Shown: piece by piece, positions 1 through 8,055 of the stretch
Layout of the letters: each line of letters begins with the position of its first letter
How positions within the stretch are numbered: the first letter of the stretch is position 1
Source: an uncultured Paraprevotella sp.
GTDB lineage: Bacteria; Bacteroidota; Bacteroidia; Bacteroidales; Bacteroidaceae
Length of the DNA stretch: 64,000 nucleotides
Assembly: GCA_944320765.1 (NCBI GenBank)
Contig: CALUIS010000007.1
Span: forward strand, 53,615 to 117,614
Direction of reading: 5' to 3'
The notes under the pieces: model-generated
What the model saw: the letters and a program-made list of their open reading frames with translations, nothing else
What the model was told of the DNA's origin: nothing
Databases searched by the model: none
Translations under genes and position numbers: made by a program

Positions 1-461
1 GGCGAGAAATCCAACAGTTCACGGATGATGCGGAGAATGTGCTTGCGCCCTTTCTGGGGCGGAATGAACTTCTCTATCCGGTCTGAAAAGAAGATGACCC
101 CGATCTTGTCGTTGTTCTGAATGGCCGAGAAAGCCAGCGTGGCGGCAATCTCCGTCACCATCTCCCGCTGCATCTGGGACACCGTCCCGAAATCCAAGCT
201 GCCGGAAACGTCAATCACCAACATGACGGTCAGTTCCCGTTCCTCCTCATAGACCTTCACATACGGATGCCCCCAACGCGCCGTCACATTCCAGTCTATG
301 TCACGGATGTCATCCCCATACTGGTATTCGCGCACCTCGGAGAACGCCATACCACGCCCCTTGAACGCCGAATGATATTCGCCGGCAAAGATATTGCTGG
401 ACAGCCCCCTCGTCTTGATCTCAATCCGGCGGACCCGCTTCAATATATCACTTGTATCCAT
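1..461 (-). CDS. DUF58 domain protein (partial, cut by window edge)
   Basis: The first 153 codons are visible, starting at an ATG on the minus strand at 459-461 (MDTSDILKRVRRIE); the rest lies left of the window. The sequence carries the DUF58 hallmark YQYGDDIRDIDWNVTARWG and then a von Willebrand A-like start with the metal-site motif DVSGS. Such proteins are usually encoded beside a MoxR ATPase and BatA/BatB-type membrane VWA proteins; the pair is thought to act in metal insertion or complex assembly and, in Bacteroides, in aerotolerance. The gene begins 12 nt after the MoxR stop, so the two are surely cotranscribed. The exact function is unknown. Confidence 0.9.
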   Translation of the reverse strand, partial: MDTSDILKRVRRIEIKTRGLSSNIFAGEYHSAFKGRGMAFSEVREYQYGDDIRDIDWNVTARWGHPYVKVYEEERELTVMLVIDVSGSLDFGTVSQMQREMVTEIAATLAFSAIQNNDKIGVIFFSDRIEKFIPPQKGRKHILRIIRELLDFS

Positions 462-473
462 TCCAGACGTGCA

Positions 474-1469
474 TTAGGGCACTTCCACCTTGTTCAATAT
501 CCGGCTGACGATTTCCTCACTGCTGACGCTATTGGCTTCAGCCTCGTATGACAGGCCGATACGGTGGCGCAGGACATCATGGGCCACGGCGCGCACATCT
601 TCCGGAATCACATACCCCCTGCGCTTGATGAAGGCATACGCGCGGGCGGCCAAAGCCAGGTTGATGGAGGCACGCGGCGAACCGCCGAACTCGATATAAT
701 CCTTCAGGTCCTTTAGGCCGTATTGTTCCGGATAGCGGGTGGCAAAGACGATGTCGGCCACATACTGCTCGATTTTCTCGTCCAGATAGACCTCGCGCAC
801 CACGTCGCGGGCCTCAATGATTTCCTTCGTGGACAAGATGGGGCGGACTTCCGCCTTCCCGCCCTTGATCTGCTGGCGGATGATTTTCTTCTCCTCCTCC
901 AGTTTCGGATAGTCTATGATAACCTTCAGCATGAAACGGTCGACCTGCGCCTCCGGCAGCGGATAGGTGCCTTCCTGCTCGATGGGGTTCTGCGTGGCCA
1001 GCACAAGGAAAGGCTCGGGCAGCTTGTAAGACTCCTTGCCGATGGTCACCTGGCGTTCCTGCATGGCCTCCAGCAATGCGCTCTGCACCTTGGCCGGCGC
1101 ACGGTTGATTTCGTCCGCCAACACCAGGTTCGCGAAGACGGGACCGCGCTGCGCCACGAACGTCTCGTCCTTCTGGCTATACATCATCGTACCCGTCACA
1201 TCGGCGGGGAGCAGGTCCGGCGTGAACTGAATCCGGCTGAACTTGCCGTCTATCAAGGACGCGAGCGTCTTGATGGCCAATGTCTTGGCCAATCCCGGAA
1301 CGCCCTCCAACAACACATGCCCGTCACTCAACAAGCCAATCAACAGGGATTCCACCAAATGCTTCTGACCTACTATCACCTGGTCCATTCCGGCCATCAG
1401 GTTTGTCACGAAAGCACTCTGTCTCTCAATCCGCTCGTTCAACTCACGAATATCTATAGCTTCAGCCAT
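474..1469 (-). CDS. MoxR-family AAA+ ATPase
   Basis: This 331-residue protein has Walker A GVPGLAKT (about residues 56-63), Walker B LVLADE (about 115-120) and sensor-1 ATQNP (about 158-162), which define a MoxR AAA+ ATPase. Such ATPases remodel or activate VWA-domain client proteins at the membrane. I place the start at MAEAIDIRE rather than at the longer upstream ATG (1535), because a good promoter lies at 1515-1546 and the longer start would fall upstream of the transcript. The downstream DUF58 gene is the expected partner. Confidence 0.93.
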   Translation of the reverse strand: MAEAIDIRELNERIERQSAFVTNLMAGMDQVIVGQKHLVESLLIGLLSDGHVLLEGVPGLAKTLAIKTLASLIDGKFSRIQFTPDLLPADVTGTMMYSQKDETFVAQRGPVFANLVLADEINRAPAKVQSALLEAMQERQVTIGKESYKLPEPFLVLATQNPIEQEGTYPLPEAQVDRFMLKVIIDYPKLEEEKKIIRQQIKGGKAEVRPILSTKEIIEARDVVREVYLDEKIEQYVADIVFATRYPEQYGLKDLKDYIEFGGSPRASINLALAARAYAFIKRRGYVIPEDVRAVAHDVLRHRIGLSYEAEANSVSSEEIVSRILNKVEVP

Positions 1470-1514
1470 ATCTGTTTTATTTTGTTTATGAATTATACCC
1501 TCGTTTTCGCGACC

Positions 1515-1546
1515 CAAAATTAAGCTTTTTGGCACGCACGGACAAT
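1515..1546 (-). promoter_or_regulatory. Promoter of the moxR-DUF58 operon
   Basis: On the minus strand TTG (1544-1546) is followed after 21 nt by TAATTTTG (1515-1522), matching the Bacteroides -33/-7 consensus. It is 46 nt upstream of the chosen moxR start. Confidence 0.65.
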
Positions 1547-1555
1547 ATTATACTA

Positions 1556-1594
1556 TTAAAAAAAGTTTCTCAAATATCTATTTAAGAAACTTTT
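1556..1594 (-). terminator. Rho-independent terminator after the HU-LysM gene
   Basis: A perfect 10-bp stem (AAAAGTTTCT at 1561-1570 with its complement at 1585-1594) reads on the minus strand as a hairpin running into a T tract. It lies just past the stop of the HU-LysM gene and separates it from the moxR promoter. Confidence 0.8.
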
Positions 1595-1602
1595 CATGAC
1601 GG

Positions 1603-3027
1603 TTAACGGCGTTTTAGCCTCAATTTGGGGATTTCCAACCACATTCCCTCCGGGACGATATCCGGATTGGCGATTTTATTCTGCACGACCAGATAGACCG
1701 TGAAGTCCTTTGAACCGTAATACTTCAAGGCCAGGCCGCGAAGCGTCTCTCCGCTCCTCATGCGGTGGCGTTCCTGAATGCCCACAATCTCGTAAGCCCC
1801 ACCTTCCACCTGAGGATATTCCACCTTAGGCTGCGGCGGAGTTTCCTTTTTCACAACCGTGCTTACCGTATCAGCCCGGGTCCCACTATTTTCCGGCTTC
1901 AACGAATCCGCCTCCATCTTCAACGAATCCGCGGCCTGCTTACGGGGAGAAGCATTCTGTCCGGACTTTACCGTCAGAGATTCCGCAGGCTTGTCCGGTA
2001 AATCCGCCTTTTGGGACGTCCCCTCTCCGGAATGCAGCTGGCTGCCGGCATAATAACTGACGGCCATCAAAAAGAGTACCAACAACACCAAAAAGAACAT
2101 CATCCACGGAGTCAGATAAACCCTATGCCGTCCATGCTCCGGGGCCACCTGCACAATATGCTGGTGTTCCACCTTTTGGTGCTCCACCTTCTGCACCTCT
2201 ATCTGCTGGGATGCCACATGAACATTGCTTACATGCCGCTCGTCCTGTCCCGGCCGCACGTCCTGTATTCCACACGCCTCGGGTTCTTCCTGCCCCGGGT
2301 TTTCAAAAATCGGAGCTGCCTCTTCCTCCCCATCATCCGCCTCGCTCTCGCCCGAAGCTTGGGCCTCATCGTCCTCTACAAAAGACTCCTGAAGCTGCTC
2401 TTCCGCTTCATTCCCCGTTTCCTCACCGGCCCCTTCCGACATAGGACCTTCAGCCTCATCTTCCGGCCCCTCCTCTATAGAAGCCGTCTCTATCGGCAAA
2501 GCCGTTTCATTACTGGTATTCCCGGACAAAATCCTTTCCTTGCCATAAGAATCCACAGAATGGTCCTCCTCACGGCCTTCCGCCACCTGCGGCTGCTCCC
2601 CTGGCTGCCCGTCGGCCATATCCTCCACATTCCCATCCTGCCCGGCATGATAGATGCGTTCCACCCCCTCATCATCCATCCGTTCCATATCCTCAAGGTT
2701 CGTACCCTCGTTCAGGATTACGGTCTCAAACTGGGCGAACGGCTTGTTGACAGCATCCCGCAAGACCGGGTCCGGAGTAAAGTTCACCTTCGTATACTCC
2801 TTGATGACAATTCTCTCACCCGTATTCACATCTACGCTCTCACGGCTGTCCACCGTGACCAACTTAAAAGTACCCAGCCCCTTGATCTTGACAATCTTGT
2901 CTGTCTGAAGGAACTCTCCCACCAAGTCGAACACCGTACGCACGAACGTCATGGCGTCTTCCTGTGACAACCCTTTCCGCCGCACCAGCCCCTCGGACAA
3001 ATCCTGTACCAACACTTTCTTATCCAT
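1603..3027 (-). CDS. HU-family DNA-binding protein with transmembrane segment and C-terminal LysM domain
   Basis: The 474-residue protein has three parts. Residues 1 to about 98 are an HU/IHF fold (KIKGLGTFKL; VNFTPDPVLRDAVNKP). A long acidic, low-complexity linker rich in Glu, Asp and Gly follows. One hydrophobic helix is at about 308-328 (FFLVLLVLFLMAVSYYAG). After a Lys/Ser-rich stretch the C-terminus is LysM-like (RMRSGETLRGLALKYYG to VPEGMWLEIP, about 420-470). With the HU domain inside, the LysM domain would be periplasmic, where LysM usually binds peptidoglycan; the protein could therefore tether DNA to the wall. That role is inference. It lies 12 nt after a second HU gene, so the two form an operon. 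Confidence 0.88.
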   Translation of the reverse strand: MDKKVLVQDLSEGLVRRKGLSQEDAMTFVRTVFDLVGEFLQTDKIVKIKGLGTFKLVTVDSRESVDVNTGERIVIKEYTKVNFTPDPVLRDAVNKPFAQFETVILNEGTNLEDMERMDDEGVERIYHAGQDGNVEDMADGQPGEQPQVAEGREEDHSVDSYGKERILSGNTSNETALPIETASIEEGPEDEAEGPMSEGAGEETGNEAEEQLQESFVEDDEAQASGESEADDGEEEAAPIFENPGQEEPEACGIQDVRPGQDERHVSNVHVASQQIEVQKVEHQKVEHQHIVQVAPEHGRHRVYLTPWMMFFLVLLVLFLMAVSYYAGSQLHSGEGTSQKADLPDKPAESLTVKSGQNASPRKQAADSLKMEADSLKPENSGTRADTVSTVVKKETPPQPKVEYPQVEGGAYEIVGIQERHRMRSGETLRGLALKYYGSKDFTVYLVVQNKIANPDIVPEGMWLEIPKLRLKRR

Positions 3028-3039
3028 GACCTACAACGT

Positions 3040-3312
3040 TTATTGCATCTTTTCCTTAAAAGACGCGCTGGGTTTGAAATTAACGACCAATTTGGGCGGG
3101 ACGAGCATCCGCTGCTGCGTGGACGGATTGACGACCACCCGCTCCTGCTTTTTCTTCACCTCAAACGTCCCCACATTCTGGATGGAAATGACATTCTCAT
3201 CCTCCAGCTCTTCCGTCATCTCGGAGACCAAGGTCGCCACCAAAGACGAGGTATCCTTCAGCGTATAGCCCAAACGACGGGACAATTCTGCTATGAAGTC
3301 CTTGTTATTCAT
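3040..3312 (-). CDS. HU-family DNA-binding protein
   Basis: A 90-residue protein of standard HU length, with the family pattern MNNKDFIAELSRRLG, then VISIQNVGTFEVKKK and a beta-arm ending VNFKPSASFKEKMQ. HU proteins bend and compact DNA. The arm region is less like classical E. coli HU, as in the divergent HU paralogues common in Bacteroidetes. It lies directly between rimO (11 nt) and the HU-LysM gene (12 nt), apparently in one transcription unit. Confidence 0.92.
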   Translation of the reverse strand: MNNKDFIAELSRRLGYTLKDTSSLVATLVSEMTEELEDENVISIQNVGTFEVKKKQERVVVNPSTQQRMLVPPKLVVNFKPSASFKEKMQ

Positions 3313-3323
3313 TCGTCCAAACT

Positions 3324-4631
3324 TTAAAAACGCCGCGTCCCGTACAAATCGAAATCATCGGCATCCGTTATCTTCACATCATAAAACTCTCCGACCGCCA
3401 AGTCACCTTCTGCCACCGGGACCAACACTTCCGGATCCACCTCCGGAGAATCGAATTCCGTACGGCCCACATAATATTCACCCTCCGCACGGTCGATAAT
3501 GACCTTGAACACCTGTCCGACCTTCCTTGCGGAAAGCTCCGCCGACACCTGTTGCTGCAAGTCCATCAACTTGTCCAGCCGCGCCTGCTTGACCTCTGCC
3601 GGTATCTCATCTTCATAATGCTCCGCAGAGTAAGTGCCGTCCTCCTCGGAATAGGCGAAAGCCCCCATCCGCTCGAACTTCACCTGACGGACAAACTCAA
3701 GCAACTCCTTGAAATCCTCCTCCGTCTCGCCGGGATGCCCCACCATCAGCGTCGTCCGCAGGTGTATGCCCGGCACCTCCTTGCGGAAACGCTCAATCAG
3801 GTCGTAAGTTTCCTGCCGCGTCACATGGCGGTGCATTTTCTGCAACACGTTGTCACTGATATGCTGCAAAGCAATGTCCATGTACTTGCATACATTCTTC
3901 TTCTCACGCATGACACGGAACAAGTCTTCCGGAAAATCGGCCGGATAAGCATAATGCAGCCTGATCCATTCCACACCGGGAATGTCGGCCATCCGCTCCA
4001 CCAATTCCGGCAACATCCGCCGACGGTACAAATCCACGCCGTAATACGTCAGCTCCTGGGCTATGACCTGAAACTCCTTCACGCCCTGCGCCACCAGCAT
4101 CCGTGTCTCCTCCAAGATGTCCTCCATCGGACGGGACTTGTGCCGGCCTGTGATGATGGGTATCGCGCAATAGGAGCAACGGCGGTCGCACCCTTCGGAA
4201 ATCTTCAGATAAGCGTAATGCGGAGGAGTGGTCAGTTCACGCTCCAGACGGAACTCCGGCTTGTAAGCCTTACCCAAGTCTGCCAGCAGGTCCTCCCAAT
4301 TGAACTTGCCGTAAAACTTGTCCACCTGCGGAATCTCCTCGCCCAGCTCCTTGAAATAACGCTCCGAGAGGCATCCCATCACATACAGTTTCTTCAGCCG
4401 CCCTTCCTCCTTGGCCTGGCAAAACTCCAGAATCATGTTTATGCTTTCCTCCTTGGCGTCCCCGATGAAGCCGCAAGTGTTGATGACGGCAATCTCCCCC
4501 TCGGGACACTCACTGTCGTGTGTCACCTTATAGCCGTTGGCTTCAAGCTGCCGCATGAGTTTCTCCGAATCCACCAGATTCTTGGAACACCCCATGGTAA
4601 CGATATCGATTGTATTCTCCTGCAATGCCAT
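3324..4631 (-). CDS. rimO: Ribosomal protein S12 methylthiotransferase RimO
   Basis: The 435-residue protein is of normal RimO length. It has the N-terminal UPF0004 domain with the cluster cysteines (MGCSKNLVDSE; NTCGFIGDAKEES; VMGCLSE), the radical-SAM motif CDRRCSYCAIP, and a C-terminal TRAM domain ending in DFDLYGTRRF. RimO adds a methylthio group to an aspartate of ribosomal protein S12 using two 4Fe-4S clusters and SAM. It sits between ftsY and the HU genes on the same strand, 32 nt after ftsY. Confidence 0.97.
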   Translation of the reverse strand: MALQENTIDIVTMGCSKNLVDSEKLMRQLEANGYKVTHDSECPEGEIAVINTCGFIGDAKEESINMILEFCQAKEEGRLKKLYVMGCLSERYFKELGEEIPQVDKFYGKFNWEDLLADLGKAYKPEFRLERELTTPPHYAYLKISEGCDRRCSYCAIPIITGRHKSRPMEDILEETRMLVAQGVKEFQVIAQELTYYGVDLYRRRMLPELVERMADIPGVEWIRLHYAYPADFPEDLFRVMREKKNVCKYMDIALQHISDNVLQKMHRHVTRQETYDLIERFRKEVPGIHLRTTLMVGHPGETEEDFKELLEFVRQVKFERMGAFAYSEEDGTYSAEHYEDEIPAEVKQARLDKLMDLQQQVSAELSARKVGQVFKVIIDRAEGEYYVGRTEFDSPEVDPEVLVPVAEGDLAVGEFYDVKITDADDFDLYGTRRF

Positions 4632-4663
4632 TCTCTTTTAAAAGTCAATAAAAAAGGATTCCC

Positions 4664-5617
4664 TCAATTGTCGAACAAGGACTTCACGAATTCCTTCTTG
4701 TTGAAGGGCTGCAAGTCGTCCACGCCCTCGCCCAGTCCGATATACCGCACCGGAATCTTGAACTGGTCCGAAATGCCGATGACGACCCCTCCCTTGGCGG
4801 TCCCGTCAAGCTTGGTTATCGCCAGGCTTGTCACTTCCGTCGCCAATGTGAACTGCCTGGCCTGCTCGAAAGCGTTCTGCCCCGTGCTGCCGTCCAGCAC
4901 CAGCATGACGTCATGCGGCGCGTCAGGCACCACCTTCTGCATCACCCGCTTGATTTTGGAAAGCTCGTCCATCAGCCCTTTCTTGTTGTGCAGGCGGCCG
5001 GCCGTATCGATTAGCACCACGTCCGCGCCGTTGGCCACGGCCGACTTCAACGTGTCGAAGGCCACGGAAGCCGGGTCGCTGCCCATCTGCTGCTTCACGA
5101 TGGGAACCCCTACGCGCTCAGCCCAAATCTCGAGTTGCTCCACAGCTGCCGCACGGAATGTGTCCGCAGCCCCAAGGTAGACTTTCTTGCCCGCCTTCTT
5201 AAACTGGGAAGCCAGCTTGCCGATGGTAGTGGTCTTTCCCACGCCATTCACGCCGACCACCATAATCACATAAGGTTTCGTGCCTTCCGGCAGCTCAAAG
5301 CCCTCCGTGTCGTTCGTATTGTTTTCCGTCAGCAAAGACGCGATCTCGTCCCTCAGCAATTCATTCAATTCGTTTACGGTCACATATTTGTCCCGTGCAA
5401 CACGCTTTTCAATCCGGCCGATGATATTCAATGTGGTATCCACTCCGACATCCGATGTCACCAAGACTTCCTCCAAACGGTCCAGCACATCATCGTCCAC
5501 CTTGGACTTGCCGGCCACGGCACGGGCCAATTTTCCGAAGAAACTCTCCTTCGTCTTCTCAAGTCCCTTGTCGAGTGTCTCCTTTTTTTCTTTAGAGAAA
5601 AAGCTGAATATTCCCAT
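4664..5617 (-). CDS. ftsY: Signal recognition particle receptor FtsY
   Basis: The 317-residue protein has the NG domain of SRP GTPases: helical N domain, P-loop GVNGVGKTTT, the DTFRAAAVEQL insertion, DTAGR, TKLDGTAKGG and the C-terminal GLGEGVDDLQPF motif. The acidic A domain of E. coli FtsY is missing; only a short basic N-terminus (FFSKEKKETLDKG) remains, as is usual outside the enterobacteria. It receives SRP-bound ribosomes at the inner membrane. It heads the ftsY-rimO-HU run and has its own -7 promoter element. Confidence 0.97.
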   Translation of the reverse strand: MGIFSFFSKEKKETLDKGLEKTKESFFGKLARAVAGKSKVDDDVLDRLEEVLVTSDVGVDTTLNIIGRIEKRVARDKYVTVNELNELLRDEIASLLTENNTNDTEGFELPEGTKPYVIMVVGVNGVGKTTTIGKLASQFKKAGKKVYLGAADTFRAAAVEQLEIWAERVGVPIVKQQMGSDPASVAFDTLKSAVANGADVVLIDTAGRLHNKKGLMDELSKIKRVMQKVVPDAPHDVMLVLDGSTGQNAFEQARQFTLATEVTSLAITKLDGTAKGGVVIGISDQFKIPVRYIGLGEGVDDLQPFNKKEFVKSLFDN

Positions 5618-5647
5618 ACGTCTTTTATTTAATGCACATTACGAGTA

Positions 5648-5655
5648 CAAAGATA
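5648..5655 (-). promoter_or_regulatory. -7 promoter element for ftsY
   Basis: TATCTTTG on the minus strand matches TAnnTTTG and lies 30 nt upstream of the ftsY ATG. No convincing -33 box is visible at the expected distance. Confidence 0.55.
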
Positions 5656-5689
5656 GCACAAGTTTTTTGAAATCGGCCCATCCGGATAC

Positions 5690-5722
5690 AAAAAATCCCC
5701 TCCATTCGACATGGAAGGGATT
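5690..5722 (-). terminator. Terminator after rpmB-rpmG-DUF4295
   Basis: The inverted repeat AATCCCCTCCAT / ATGGAAGGGATT (12 bp with one mismatch, 5-nt loop) ends in a T run on the minus strand. It closes the ribosomal protein operon just before the ftsY promoter. Confidence 0.8.
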
Positions 5723-5747
5723 TATTCTAAACTGGATGAATCACGAA

Positions 5748-5906
5748 TTAATTCTTGAAGAAATCCTTCACAGCCTCGTTAGGCACCATCCGCTCGTCAA
5801 AGATGTAAGCGCCGGTCTCGGAACTCTTCACCATTTTAATCACCTTAGTGTAGGAACGTCCATCTGTCTTACCAGTCTGGAGAGTTGCCACTGTTTTTTT
5901 TGCCAT
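5748..5906 (-). CDS. DUF4295 family small protein linked to ribosomal proteins
   Basis: This short frame of 52 codons translates as MAKKTVATLQTGKTDGRSY, then TKVIKMVKSSETGAYIF and DERMVPNEAVKDFFKN. It is very basic at the N-terminus and matches the Bacteroidetes-specific DUF4295 family, which is found directly after rpmG. Position and charge suggest a ribosome-associated protein, but no function is established. It starts 12 nt after the rpmG stop and is followed by the operon terminator. Confidence 0.9.
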   Translation of the reverse strand: MAKKTVATLQTGKTDGRSYTKVIKMVKSSETGAYIFDERMVPNEAVKDFFKN

Positions 5907-5918
5907 AGTATCCTAATA

Positions 5919-6107
5919 TTATTTTATTTCCTTATGAATCGTCATTCTCCGGAGAATCGGGTTGTACTTCTTCAGTTCCAATCTCTCGGGAGTGTTCTTT
6001 CTGTTCTTCGTCGTCACATAACGGGATGTTCCGGGAAGGCCGCTCTCTTTCATCTCGGTGCATTCCAGAATCACCTGCACCCTGTTGCCCTTAGCTTTCT
6101 TTGCCAT
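5919..6107 (-). CDS. rpmG: 50S ribosomal protein L33
   Basis: The 62-residue protein contains the L33 core [24 protein letters not shown]. It lacks the paired CxxC cysteines of zinc-binding L33, so it is the zinc-free form. It lies 19 nt after rpmB in the same operon. Confidence 0.97.
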   Translation of the reverse strand: MAKKAKGNRVQVILECTEMKESGLPGTSRYVTTKNRKNTPERLELKKYNPILRRMTIHKEIK

Positions 6108-6126
6108 AAGTCCTACTCTCCTTCAA

Positions 6127-6387
6127 TTAAGCAATTACTTTAATGGATTTCCAATCACAATATCCTTTGGCCACCGCATTGGTCAACGCGGCATCCAAAC
6201 CTACCTTGTTAATATATCGCAGACCAGCAGCACTTATCTTCAAGCTAATCCAGCAATCCTGTTCTACATAGTAGAATTTCTTCGTAAACAAGTTCACTTC
6301 AAACCGTCTCTTGGTACGACGCTTTGAATGAGAAACGTTGTTGCCAACCATGGCCTTCTTCCCGGTAATTTGACAAATCTTAGACAT
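6127..6387 (-). CDS. rpmB: 50S ribosomal protein L28
   Basis: The 86-residue protein opens with [32 protein letters not shown], the typical L28 signature. The single cysteine near the N-terminus is not part of a CxxC pair. First gene of the rpmB-rpmG-DUF4295 operon, with a strong promoter upstream. Confidence 0.97.
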   Translation of the reverse strand: MSKICQITGKKAMVGNNVSHSKRRTKRRFEVNLFTKKFYYVEQDCWISLKISAAGLRYINKVGLDAALTNAVAKGYCDWKSIKVIA

Positions 6388-6436
6388 TTCTATCTTCCTT
6401 TCTGTTTATTTCTATTAGCTTCTTTCAAACAGAGTG

Positions 6437-6467
6437 CAAAATTAGCACATAAAAACCGAATATACAA
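6437..6467 (-). promoter_or_regulatory. Promoter of the rpmB operon
   Basis: On the minus strand TTG (6465-6467), a 20-nt spacer and TAATTTTG (6437-6444) match the Bacteroides promoter consensus, 50 nt upstream of rpmB. Confidence 0.65.
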
Positions 6468-6484
6468 GTCTTTTCACAAAAAAA

Positions 6485-6991
6485 TCACTCGTCCTCTGCC
6501 GGATGGCGCTTTTTCAGCAAGTCCAGCAAAAGCTGAAGCGCCACCAACGTGGCCTTGGCCAAATTCATGTCGCGTCCCTCGTCGCCTTCCAGTTTTTCTA
6601 CGATTATCTCGTCCTTGTCTCCCACGGCAATCCAGATTGTACCTACCGGAGCCTCATCGCCGCCACCGGGACCGGCATAGCCCGTGATGGCGACGGCATA
6701 AGTGGTCTCCATCGCCTTCAGCGCACCCTCGAACATGGCGCGCACCACCTCCTCGCTCACGGGGCCTTTCTCGTCCAGCAATTCGGCAGGGACACCCAGG
6801 AAGCGGGTCTTCACCTCGTTGGTGTAACATACAATCCCGCCCTTGAAATAAGTGGAGCTGCCCGGCACGCTCGTAATGGCCGCCGAAATCTGCCCCGAAG
6901 TGCAACTTTCCGCCGTGCAGACCGTCTCGCCCGCTTTCCACAGCAACGGGCTGATCTCGCGGCTTATGATTTTAGCCTCTACGTTCATCAT
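6485..6991 (-). CDS. CinA C-terminal domain protein, nicotinamide-nucleotide amidohydrolase
   Basis: The 168-residue protein is the stand-alone CinA C-terminal (PncC-type) domain: ETVCTAESCTSGQISAAITSVPGSS, YFKGGIVCYTNEVK and AITGYAGPGGG. This family deamidates nicotinamide mononucleotide in pyridine nucleotide salvage. The N-terminal molybdopterin-binding-like half of full CinA is absent. It starts 13 nt after tsaD and is the last gene of map-tsaD-cinA. A second ATG one codon inside is an equally good start. Confidence 0.9.
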   Translation of the reverse strand: MMNVEAKIISREISPLLWKAGETVCTAESCTSGQISAAITSVPGSSTYFKGGIVCYTNEVKTRFLGVPAELLDEKGPVSEEVVRAMFEGALKAMETTYAVAITGYAGPGGGDEAPVGTIWIAVGDKDEIIVEKLEGDEGRDMNLAKATLVALQLLLDLLKKRHPAEDE

Positions 6992-7004
6992 AATATCTAT
7001 GGTT

Positions 7005-8036
7005 TTATTTTAATGTTACTCTTGAATATGCCGGCAGGTCGATGCCGCAGAAGTCTTGGTCCAGATACTTGAAGTATCCCGTAATGGCAATCATCGCCGC
7101 GTTGTCCGTCGTATAGCTGAACTTGGGGATGAAAATCTTCCAGCCATATTTGGCCGCATGTTCGCGGAAAGCGTTGCGCAAGCCATTGTTGGCCGACACT
7201 CCGCCGGCCACGGCCACCTCTTTGATGCCTGTGTCCTTGGCCGCCTGCCGGAGCTTCTTCATCAGGATTTCCACAATGGTATGTTCCAACGAAGCCGCCA
7301 GGTCCTCCTTGTGGTGTTCAATGAAATCAGGATCGTCCTTCAGCCAGTCGCGCAAGGAATAAAGGAACGAGGTTTTCAGCCCGCTGAAGCTGTAGTCGTA
7401 GCCCTCTATATGCGGTTTGGCAAAAGTATAGGCCAAAGGATTTCCCTGACGGGCCAGCCTGTCGATGACCGGCCCTCCGGGATAGCCCAGCCCCATCACC
7501 TTGGAGCATTTGTCTATCGCCTCGCCCGCCGCATCGTCTATGGTCTGTCCCATCACTTCCATGTCGTTATAGGCCTTCACCCTGACAATTTGGGAATTCC
7601 CGCCGCTCACCAACAAGCACAGGAACGGGAATGAAGGTTGGTCGTGGTCATCCTCGCTCTCCTTGATGAAATGCGCCAGCACATGCCCCTGCAGGTGGTT
7701 CACGTCTATCAAGGGAATACCCAACGCGCGTGCGAACCCCTTGGCAAAAGAGACACCGACCAGCAAAGACCCCATCAGCCCCGGGCCACGAGTGAAGGCC
7801 ACGGCCGAAAGTTCCTCTTTCGCCACGCCCGCCCGCTTCAGCGCCTGGTCCACGACCGGCACGATGTTCTGCTGGTGGGCGCGCGAGGCCAGTTCCGGCA
7901 CCACGCCGCCGTAAGCCTCATGCACCGCCTGACTGGCCGTGACATTGCTCAGCAGCACTCCGTCGCGGATGACGGCGGCCGAAGTGTCGTCGCAGCTCGA
8001 CTCTATTCCTAATATTGTAACGTGCTTGTCTCCCAT
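7005..8036 (-). CDS. tsaD: tRNA N6-adenosine threonylcarbamoyltransferase TsaD
   Basis: The 343-residue protein begins MGDKHVTILGIESSCDDTS and has the metal-site helix NHLQGHVLAH, LLVSGGNSQIV, VAVAGGVSANN and SYTTDNAAMIA of the Kae1/TsaD family. It transfers the threonylcarbamoyl group to A37 of ANN-decoding tRNAs. I chose the ATG at 8034-8036 over a longer frame because a strong Shine-Dalgarno (AAAGGAGG) sits just upstream, which is unusual for this phylum; the longer frame would also overlap map. It starts 19 nt after map. Confidence 0.97.
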   Translation of the reverse strand: MGDKHVTILGIESSCDDTSAAVIRDGVLLSNVTASQAVHEAYGGVVPELASRAHQQNIVPVVDQALKRAGVAKEELSAVAFTRGPGLMGSLLVGVSFAKGFARALGIPLIDVNHLQGHVLAHFIKESEDDHDQPSFPFLCLLVSGGNSQIVRVKAYNDMEVMGQTIDDAAGEAIDKCSKVMGLGYPGGPVIDRLARQGNPLAYTFAKPHIEGYDYSFSGLKTSFLYSLRDWLKDDPDFIEHHKEDLAASLEHTIVEILMKKLRQAAKDTGIKEVAVAGGVSANNGLRNAFREHAAKYGWKIFIPKFSYTTDNAAMIAITGYFKYLDQDFCGIDLPAYSRVTLK

Positions 8037-8055
8037 CGCTCCTCCTTTGCTTATA

